64,000 nucleotides of DNA. It comes from Eurosta solidaginis (taxonomy: Eukaryota > Arthropoda > Insecta > Diptera > Tephritidae). The notes under the pieces are model-generated. The model was not told where the DNA came from, did no database searches, and saw only the letters and a program-made list of their open reading frames with translations. Below are positions 56,257 to 64,000 of this stretch, piece after piece (the stretch's first letter is position 1; the number at the start of each line of letters is the position of its first letter). The translations under genes and the position numbers were made by a program. Location of the stretch: the NCBI RefSeq assembly GCF_040869045.1, contig NC_090319.1, positions 232,369,832-232,433,831 on the forward strand, given 5' to 3'.

Positions 56257-57444
56257 TTACTCGGTGGTATGCGGTGGAATGACTGGTGTCAATCCGGTGT
56301 TCTCTGATCTCTGCATGTTGGCTTTTTTTCTCGGGTTTATTAAATTTTGATCATTTTTTTTATTTGCTGATTTCTTTGTTTCGCCGGCTTCCGATGAGTG
56401 GTATGCCTTCAGCTCGGCGATGCTTGCCGTCTTCTCCTTCCCGCCATCAATTTTCCTTAATTTGACAATTACTGGGGAGACGTACCCCAGGATTTGGCAA
56501 GGGCCATCATACTTGGGGCCAATTTCGTTGCAAATCTTTCCGTTGCCTTGGACAAGGACTAACTCGCCGACAACGGGGATCCATTTTGTCCGCCGTAGGT
56601 TGTAATGACGTGCTTGATCTACTGCCGCCCGCTCCATATTCTGCCTCACTATCCTGAAGGCTTCCTGCATTCTGTTGGACTTCTCCTCGGCCGTGGTGAG
56701 AGCTGCACCTGTCCCAACGTTGACCTCATCGCATAGGGCTCCTGGCAGTCGTTGCTCCCGTCCTTGCACGAGGAAAGCTGGGCTGTAGCCTGTAGAGGCG
56801 TTGACACTAATATTTATCGCTAGCTCAATTTCCGGAAGAAGGTCGTCCCATCGCTTGTGTTTTGCGTTGGTAAGCTGCGCTATGATTGTCTTAATGGTCC
56901 TGTTTGCTCGTTACGTTGGGTTTTCTTGGGGGGTATAGGGTGCGGTGTATTGTTGTCGTACCCCGACATCCTTCAAGTAGCGCTGCCAGATCGTAATACA
57001 AAACTGTCCGCCGTTGTCGGATATGAGTACTTTGGGGACGCCACACTTTGCGTGGATCCCTTCCCTGAAAGCCCGGCGAAGGCCGTCTGCAGTAGCATGC
57101 CTCATGGGGATCAATTCCACCCACTTGCTGAGTCGGTCGAAAAATACCAGTAACATAGTGTTTCCGTGTGTAGACCATAGTAGGGGTCCAACGAAGTCGA
57201 CGCATACCCTGGCAAATGGTACCTGGGTTACCTGTGAGAGCATCTTTCCGGCTAGCTTTTGTTGTGTTTCCTTGTATTTCTGGCAAGATTCGCATTGACG
57301 TACATACCGGCTGATGTCACGGAACATACGGTGCCAATAATACCGATTGGCGATTCGTGTTACTGTCCGTCGGATACCCATGTGTCCCGCGCTTGGTATG
57401 TCTTGATTTTCCTGTAATACTCGCTCTCTGAGTCGTGTTGGCAC
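56257..57444 (-). pseudogene. Gypsy3 copy B integrase
   Basis: One frame from 57444 to 56257 with a single in-frame TAA (56911-56913). It carries VLQENQDIPSAGHMG and CESCQKYK (HHCC finger), aspartates in VDFVGPLLW and ISDNGGQF, then the tail YDGPCQILGYVSPVIVKL, ending HTTE. The stop falls right after TPQENPT, so the catalytic glutamate would not be made. Upstream there is only the linker and the protease region, with no reverse transcriptase or RNase H, exactly as in copy A. Confidence 0.88.
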
Positions 57445-57589
57445 ACACAGTTTCCATGGTATCGCCTCTTCGTCGTGTGGCCGGCAGGGAATATGGCGGT
57501 AGAATTGTCCATCCTGTATTGTATAGTCGGCGTATTTCTCCGGGTTGGTGCGTACTTCGCTGACACGCCTATGCGATCCGCCTCACTTT

Positions 57590-58015
57590 CTATACCATTG
57601 TGTTTATTACTGGGTACCTGTCGATATTCGTTCTCGGTGGTTTTATGCTCTGAATGGTCTCTGACGTGGCTCGCGGCGGTGTGTGCTGGGCAAGGGATTT
57701 TCCTCCAAATGATATGGCTGTTCCTATGCTCCCTAGTGTGTCTAGGCCAAGTATAATGTCGTCAATTTCCCCGGGCATCACATGTAGGATTGTTTGAAGT
57801 GACGAGCCGCCGAGGCGTACCTCTGTCCTTACGGCGTAGAAGATCGTAATGCTAACTCCATTGGCCATTGTTATTTCGATAGCCACTCTTACCTTCTCTG
57901 CGCTTCCAGAACTCACCACGTGATTCGCGAGGGTGGCTCAAACAAAACTCCTTGAGACCCCTGTGTCGATAACTGCCTCCGATGATACTGCCCCAATCTA
58001 AGCTGGGGCGTAAAG
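57590..58015 (-). pseudogene. Gypsy3 copy B protease region
   Basis: Matches copy A: the DTG active site upstream (about 57960), a TGA stop at the same place (SRSFV then stop), then VRVAIEITMANG and DDIILGLDTLGSIG. It has extra small differences (IFYAVRTEV for IFDAVRIEV) and lacks about 25 bp near 57700 (GGTTTGGTTAACACGAGG block). Shared breaks show they existed before the copies separated. Confidence 0.8.
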
Positions 58016-59325
58016 GTGACCGTGTTCTTGGTACATAACTACTGCTGATTCTTCACTGGGTTCAGTGGGCTCACCGCGCCTTGTTCTTGATGACACCCTC
58101 CGTCGTTGCCCTGACGTCGACAGCAGCATCCAATTGTGCGTATACGGTTCCGACCGCACTACAAACAAAAAATTTTCCGTTTGTTACGACATCTGCTTGC
58201 ATAGTGTCCTTCTTGGCCACACCTCCTACATACGCTATTTGGATCGAAACCCCGAGTTTCTGGTGGTGATTGGCGCTATGCACTCGGTGGCTGCTGGTGG
58301 GATGATCGTTCCGACTGCGTTGATGGAACTGTGGTTTTGTCGCGGCGTGATCCATCTGATGTCCGTCGGCAACCTTCGTTGATACCCTCGTATTCCTCGG
58401 CGATGGAGAGGAGTTCTCCGATGGTGTTGGAGTCCCTTCAGCGAATTAGAGTAAATAATCGGGGTGGCTATTGCGGAAGATTCTTTCCAGGCGTTTTTCG
58501 TTGCTGTAGCCGGCGCGTCTCATCAAGGTCTGTATCGCTTGTACATAGTCTTTGTATCTTTCGTGGGCGTGCTGCCTTCGTTGCCGTATTTCGTCCTCGA
58601 GACGCTAGAAATACCTGGCTGGTAGAAAGAAGCTTAAAAAGTCGCGCTTGAAGGTCAGTGTACGTTGTTATTGCGATACCATTGAAGGGCGGTGCCACCT
58701 AGCAATTCGGACATCGTTTTTGGCAGCAGGTCCACGTTTAGCGTGTAAACTTCCGCTAATTCTTCTAGTCGTTCAATGAAAGCTACAGGGTCCCGTCCAC
58801 CTTTATATTTCACTGACCACTTTCTTACCTGGTCGATGCTGGGTGCGAACATAACGGTAGGTGCCTGAGATGTACCGTTGGATGGTACCGCTATTCCTGA
58901 TGAGAAGTATTGTTGTTGGGGTGCTGTGTTCCTGGGAGGTGCTTGAGATGGACCGTTGGATGGTACCGCTATTCCTGATGATAAGTATTGTTGTGGTGGT
59001 GCGAGTGGTGCGAACTGGGTTTGCTCTGACGGTCTATCGGCGATATTCATTGTTCCGCTACCGTTCGACGGAATCGGTGCCTTGGCCTCGGTGGCTTGGC
59101 TTCATTTACCTCACTCTTGTCTGTAGTTTCCCTATAAGCGGCTTCTAGGAATAAAATTTTTGCGTGTATTTCCGAGTCAACATTTGCTTTCGAAGCCAGT
59201 GCTGCTATGCGTTTTCGGATTTCTCGGGTGGTGCCTGTCTGCTCTATACCAAATTCCTGTGTGATGGATATCAGCTGCTCCTTTGCAACGTTGTCTAACC
59301 ACGTGGTGTCAATTTGGTCGGTCAT
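58015..59325 (-). pseudogene. Gypsy3 copy B gag
   Basis: Starts at ATG 59325 with a SAP-like helix pair (LISITQEFGIEQTG then TREIRKRIAAL). After a frameshift near 59080 comes a Gln/Pro linker with two near-identical 20-residue repeats (SSGIAVPSNG), then capsid (VRKWSVKYKGGRDPVAFIERLEEL, ALQWYRNNN). Further shifts follow near 58660 and 58480, then NTIGELLSIAEEYEGI-like sequence and the knuckle VCRRCGQEGHYA at about 58210. Multiple frameshifts make it non-coding today. It shows what the deleted copy A gag once contained. Confidence 0.82.
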
Positions 59326-59381
59326 TTTCCGGTTAGGTTTCTAGCCAGGAATGTTCTTTCTGACGTTGTACGATTTGCAGT

Positions 59382-59399
59382 GTCCCTGCTCGGGGGCCA
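59382..59399 (-). promoter_or_regulatory. Gypsy3 copy B primer-binding site
   Basis: Same tRNA-Lys-like TGGCCCCCGAGCAGGGAC (minus strand) as copy A at 46052; the next plus-strand base is A rather than G. Confidence 0.7.
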
Positions 59400-59401
59400 A
59401 T

Positions 59402-60458
59402 TGTAACGCCATGTCCAAAGTTCGCTTACAATAAATTTGTATTTCGGGGCACCTTGCAAATCGTTTTCATATAAAATTCACTTTATTGCTTTAACTCTAT
59501 ATACTATAACTATAATTTAAAATGTAATAGAAAGAAGATGTGGATGTATTCTTCACTTAGTTTGATGCGTGCTCTATGATTATTGGTGGGCTAACGGTTC
59601 CCTCGTGTCCCGTTAGGAGCGTTCCGTTAGGACGCCTTACTGGTCGTTGCCTGGGTATGTGTAAATGTATCTCAGTGACGCCTTGCGTCGGCGTGTTTCT
59701 CCTACGGTTAGCGACTGAGCTGTATCTGCAGCGGCTTATGTTGGTGCGTATGCGTGAGTGTAGCTCTGGTATTGTTGACGACGTATGCTTGCGTGATTCT
59801 GCTGCGGCCAACGTCGTATGCTTGCGTGACTCTGATGCGGCCAACGTCGTGTCTTTGCGTGATTCTGCTGCGGCCAATGTCGTATGCTTGCGTAATTCTT
59901 CTGCGGCCAACGTGGTATGCTAGCGTGATTCTGCTGCGGCCAACGTCGTATGATTGCGTGATTCTTCCGCGGGCATCGTCGTATGCTTGCGAGATTCTGC
60001 TGCGGCCAACGTCGTATGCTTGCGTGATTCTGCAGCGGCCAACGTCGTATGCTTGCGTGACTCTGCTGCAGCCAACGTCATATGTTTGCGTGATTCTGCT
60101 GCGGCCAACGTCGTATGATTGCGTGGCTCTGCTGTGGGCAACGTCGTATGCTTGCGTGACTCTGCTGCGGCCAACGTCGTGTCTTTGCGTGATTCTGCTG
60201 CGGCTAATGTCGTATGCCTGGGTAATTCTGATGCGGCCGACGTGGTATGCTTGCGTGATTCTGCTGCGGCCAACGACGTATGATTGCGTGATTCTTTCGC
60301 GGGCATCGTCGTATGCTTGCGAGATTCTGCTGCGGCCAACGTCGTATGTTTGCGTGATTCTGTTGTTTAACCCTCCGTGTCTGCTAATAGTATTATTGCT
60401 TTCCTCTTTGTTATCGTCATTTTGACTTGCTTTGTATTTTGTTGAGATATTCTGCAAA
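59402..60458 (-). repeat. Gypsy3 LTR 3, internally shortened
   Basis: Starts TGTAACGCCATGTCC like LTR 2 and carries the 18-unit minisatellite. After the array it lacks the ~840 bp found in LTRs 1 and 2 and passes through about 60 bp of different sequence to TTTGTATTTTGTTGAGATAT and GCAAATGACGTGTTA, which match the far ends of the other two. It is the 5' LTR of copy B. Exact end uncertain. Confidence 0.75.
59780..60373. repeat. 33-bp minisatellite in Gypsy3 LTR 3, 18 units
   Basis: Eighteen units of exactly 33 bp. Units 2-7 and 12-17 share the same order of variants (GTCGTGTCT, GTCGTATGC, GTGGTATGC, then a CGTATGA unit and a GCGAG unit), so a block of ten units (330 bp) was duplicated. Confidence 0.95.
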
Positions 60459-60570
60459 TGACGTGTTAGTGACGCCCAGTGCATCTGATGCATGCTTGCA
60501 TCTTGCACTTTTCCAAAGAGGGGAGCTGCCAGCTACAATTTAATGCGGTGAATTGGTATGGCACTACATC

Positions 60571-60580
60571 ATCCCCCTTT
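60571..60580 (-). promoter_or_regulatory. Gypsy4 polypurine tract
   Basis: Minus strand AAAGGGGGAT directly before the 3' LTR start, as in 412-type elements. Confidence 0.7.
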
Positions 60581-60978
60581 AGAAAAGAAGAATTTGGTAA
60601 GATTAGTAATTAATCTTGCCACATTCTTCTTTGGGCTTTAGTAATTTGTTGTAATGTTTTGAATGAACGGTGTTAACCCGGGATTTTTTCGTTCAGAAAA
60701 GTGCAACTTTTTTTAAAAAGAGAATTAAAATTTTAATTTTTAAAGAAAACGAGATATGGAAAAAAATTTAGTTGCAAAATATTTGATTTATAGTTTAAAA
60801 TGAACCGGTTTTTTGCTTTCTATTCTTATTGTAGGATCTACATTAGTAAATTTATATTTATTTGGTACCTTAAAAAATTGTTTTCTTTAGCCTTCATTGG
60901 CGTATTCCTAAAATAGATTTATGTCTTAAAGATTATTTAGTTAAATTTATAAGAGATGGAAGAACGGAACTTAACAAT

Positions 60979-63900
60979 TTAATTAATTTTTTGTACTCGG
61001 TTTTTATGTAACATTTTTTCATTCTGATTACTTCTATCACTAATCGTTATATTTGGTCCATCAATATTTTTTACAATGTAGGGACCTAGATATATATTTT
61101 TATGTTTATTTCTAGGATCTGTTTCTACTCAAATCTATCATTAACTTTAATTTCTAAAGGCTTAGCCGTTTTATCATATAAATCTTTATTTCTAATTTTA
61201 TGCTTATTAATCAAATTTTTTGCCATTTTATGCGATGTCTGCAATCTAAACTTAAGCTCTTTTGCGTAATTTTCTACGTTATAGATCGGATCAATTTGCC
61301 CTTTTTGCAATTCATGTGGCATTGTAGTTTTTCTGGCCAATATTAATTCAAACGGAGTAAATTTATTATCAAAAACCGAACTACTTGTAGTATTGTGTAA
61401 AAATATAAAGTATTTTAAATATGGGGTATTCCATCCCATTTCGACCAATTTTGAACCCGACCCCTTTAGAATTGGCTGAAAGTTTTTCTTCTTTTTCTAG
61501 CTTACGAAAGACGTTTTTCAGAATTTTTTCAAATTTTTTCATCCAACTCAAAAAAAGTTATGAATTTAAAAAAAAAACGGTGTTTTTTTTCAAAATGCTA
61601 TAACTTTTTCAAAAATTGACCGTTTGGGATCGTTTTTTTTTAAGGTTGTTTTTAAATGTACTTTTCGGAAAAATACAAAAAAAATTTTTTAGTTTTTTTT
61701 TGTAATTTTTAAGTTTTCCGAGATTTTTCGAATTTCGCCATTTTTGTTTTTTCTCATAAAAAAATTCAATCAAATCTGCAATCATCCCCACTAACACCGG
61801 AGTGGGCCGATTATTATTATTATTTTTTTAATTTAATTGAAAAAAAAAACTATAAAAATTTTATTGTATTTTTTCCGAAAAGTGCATTTAAAAACAAATT
61901 TAAAAAAAAAAAGATCCCAAACGGTTAACGTTTGATAAAGTTAAAGCATTTTGAAAAAAAAACACGGTTTTTTTTTTAATTCATAACTTTTTTTAAGTTG
62001 GATGAAAAAATTTGAAAAAATTCTGAAAAACGTCTTTCGTAAGCCAGAAAAAGAAGAAAAACTTTCAGCCAATTCTAAAGGGGTCGGGTTCAAAATTGGT
62101 CGAAATGGGATGGAATACCCCATATATATCCCAATCTGAATACGTTTCGTTTAGATATACACGCAAGTATTCGTTAAACACTCTATGATTTCTTTCAAGA
62201 GTACCAACAGTTTCGTGGTGGTAAGCTGTTAAGAAATCATGATCAATCTTTAAAAGTTTTGTCAATTCAGAGAATAATTCGTTTTTATATTCCGTTCCTA
62301 AATCGGATCTAATAGCTTTCATTGTACCATATGTTAATATAAAGGTTTCAAAAATAGCACAAGCAATAGTTTTTGCTGATTTATCTGGTACAGCTATTTA
62401 GAAAAGTCACAAATCATAGTAACAGCGAACTTTTTACCATATTTAGATTCCGGAAATGGACCTATTGTATCGATAATTACTATGTCAAAGGGTTTGCAGG
62501 GCGTTGGATTCAAGACAAGATTTTCCTTTATTTTTGCTATTACTTTATTTAAAAGGCATTTATTGTAATTTTTGACAAATTTCGCAATGTCTCTTGTCAT
62601 ATTTTTCCAATAGTTTTTTTTTTCTTAATTTGGAATATAATCGTTTTGTACCGCAATGACCGCCTAACAAAGGGTCCTCATGATAAATTGTCATAAGTTT
62701 TTGTTTTTGCTCTGTTTCTGTTACAGTTTCTACAGGATCTGTTAGTATTATTTGTAATGATTTTAAAATTTTATTAGCGCTGATTTTAATATTTGTAATT
62801 GAAAATTCTTTGAAAAATATATCATGTTTGGCCATTCTAACTGCTTAATATTGTGACTGCCGGCTGTTTTTTCAAGCCTCGAAAATAACTCATCTAAATT
62901 TTTTTTTCCGTTAGTATTCACAAAATTAAGTAAATTTAGTTTTTTATGTTTTAAATGCGCATAAATTTGTATATTAGAGATCTCATTAATTTTATTAAAT
63001 TGTATAGTCGACTTGATTCGCGGTATCTTTTTTGAAAAATCGTATGAAAATTTGTCAAAAACTTGTACTTTAGGCGTATCGCAAAAAGTATCATTAAAAT
63101 TATCGTCTTTATTTTGTAATTCCTTTAGTTTGGTTTGTGATCGCGTTTGGACTGCTAAAACATGCTCCGTAGATTCTTTTATATCGTCTATACTAATGCG
63201 TGAAAGAGCATAAGCTACAACGTTAGATTTTCCTTTTATATATTAAATCGTAAATTTATATTCTGACAGTTCTAATCGAATTCTAGAAAGTTTAGACGAA
63301 GATAAAAAGATAAAAGACGAAGATTAAAAAGATAAACTAGTGATCTATGATCGGATTTTACTGTGAAATTTGTACCGTAAACATATGGACGAAAATGCTT
63401 TATAGCGAAATGTATGTCTTCGAGTTCTAATTCGATAATTGCTTTTTTCTGTTCTGCTTTATTAAAAGATTTTGACGCGAAGGAAATTGGTAAATCATTA
63501 TCACCATGCTTTTGGCTTAATATAGCACCACAGCCACTCTTAGAAGCATCTACTGTAATTATAAATTCTTTTGTGAAGTCAGGGTATTGTAGTAGTTGAG
63601 GAGACATTAATGCTAGTTTTAGTTTTTCGAAAGCGTTTTCGCAAATTCAACTTTTTTCCGATTTAAGCGATTTAAAGGCGCTGCCAGTGTCGCAAAATTC
63701 GGTATACATCGCCTGTAGTAATTTGCAAACGCGACAAATCGCCTAACCGCATCTTTGTCTTTTGGTTTAGTATACCTTTTAATAGCGTCTATTTTCGAAT
63801 CATCTGGCAGCAAACCTTTTGACGTGCATTTATGGCCTAGAAAAGTTACTTCGGAACGAAGGAAATTGCATTTGTTTGGATTCAGCTTTAAATTAAACTT

Positions 63901-64000
63901 CCTACAGGTTTCGAAAACTTTTTCTAAATTTTTAAGGTGGTGTGTCTCACTACAACCAATGACGATAACGTCGTCAATATACATAAAAACCTGATTTGGC
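60979..64000 (-). pseudogene. Gypsy4 pol, broken and cut by the window edge
   Basis: From the edge: YIDDVIVIG (reverse transcriptase catalytic box, 63984), LNPNKCNFLRSEVTFLGHKC, then a frameshift near 63640 to RNase H (VDASKSGCGAILSQ). The tether (63270-62840) follows and an integrase finger (HEDPLLGGH ...) with a shift in an A-run (about 62620) and YNKC where C..C is expected. The core has IIDTIGPFPESKYG (first aspartate) and a shift at 62394. SDLGTEYKNE, YHHETVGTLERNHR and YSDWDIY are 412-like wording. The inverted-repeat element interrupts it here. YLKYFIFLHNTTSS resumes, with a last frame change near 61125 before YLGPYIVKNIDGP and the stop at 60979. Confidence 0.88.
61423..62121. mobile_element. 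699-bp inverted-repeat (foldback/MITE) element
   Basis: The ends GGGGTATTCCATCCCATTTC and GAAATGGGATGGAATACCCC are exact complements. The arms (about 350 bp each) continue through GACCAATTTTGAACCCGACC and the TTTCTTCTTTTTC block with few changes to a centre near 61770-61810 (CACTAACACCGGAGTGGGCC). It interrupts the Gypsy4 integrase between ATAT and ATATATAT, and a 4-bp ATAT duplication restores the host frame when discounted. No transposase is encoded, so it is a non-autonomous DNA element of unknown superfamily. Confidence 0.9.

Larger units (their letters stand above)
34101..60458 (-). mobile_element. Gypsy3 tandem array: LTR-internal-LTR-internal-LTR
   Basis: Three copies of one LTR (34101-34427 plus 40837-42066; 46072-46175 plus 54584-56250; 59402-60458) alternate with two internal regions (42067-46071 and 56251-59401), all in the same direction. 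BEL1 sits in the first LTR and BEL2 in the middle one. Such an arrangement usually arises by recombination between LTRs. Both internal regions lack reverse transcriptase and RNase H. The outer ends have no matching duplication (TACAT before 34101), so outer edges may be rearranged; the 60458 end is approximate. Confidence 0.85.
60459..64000 (-). mobile_element. Gypsy4: mdg1/412-like element, partial
   Basis: The minus-strand pol with an mdg1/412-type integrase is followed by a purine tract (minus AAAGGGGGAT, plus 60571-60580) and an LTR start TGTAGTGCCATACC, read downward from 60568. Only about 110 bp of that LTR is seen before Gypsy3 sequence begins, and the 5' part of the element lies beyond 64000. 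Confidence 0.8.

Overview
This 64 kb window looks like repeat-dense, gene-poor DNA from a fly (Diptera; a tephritid-like higher fly is my best guess from remembered repeat types, not proven here). It is AT-rich and has no bacterial operon layout. Every coding region I can recognise is retroelement gag or pol. I found no host protein-coding gene, rRNA, functional tRNA or CRISPR array.

Layout. 1-9620: AT-rich dispersed repeats, scraps of a BEL/Pao integrase and a Jockey-like reverse transcriptase, two tRNA-derived SINE copies, a solo LTR with an ATAT target duplication, and two minisatellites. 9754-14631: a Ty3/gypsy element (Gypsy1) with identical 205-bp LTRs and an AATTC duplication. Its gag-pol has two in-frame stops, a frameshift and a SINE insertion. 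It sits in an LTR-like sequence of another family. 16096-28223: a second gypsy element (Gypsy2, minus strand). One of its ~1-kb LTRs is split by a LOA-like LINE (11-bp duplication) and an RTE-like LINE (7-bp duplication); the other LTR shows the uninterrupted site. 29463-30085: another solo LTR. 30086-34100: AT-rich sequence with almost nothing recognisable.

34101-60458: a nested block built on a third gypsy family (Gypsy3, minus strand) arranged LTR - internal - LTR - internal - LTR. One LTR is interrupted by a nearly intact BEL/Pao element (BEL1, 34428-40836, duplication GACGC) and the middle LTR by a second, decayed one (BEL2, 46176-54578, duplication ATACT). Both Gypsy3 internal regions keep gag, protease and integrase remnants but lack reverse transcriptase and RNase H. 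One carries an 831-bp tandem triplication, and all three LTRs hold a strictly phased 33-bp minisatellite of 9, 17 and 18 units.

60459-64000: part of an mdg1/412-like gypsy element (Gypsy4, minus strand) that runs off the window. Its integrase is split by a 699-bp near-perfect inverted-repeat element.

How the parts relate: the LTR elements encoded their own capsid, protease, reverse transcriptase and integrase. The RT-less Gypsy3 family would have needed enzymes in trans, and the SINE would have needed a LINE reverse transcriptase. The nesting gives relative ages: hosts such as Gypsy2 LTR, Gypsy3 LTRs, Gypsy4 pol and Gypsy1 are older than the elements inside them.
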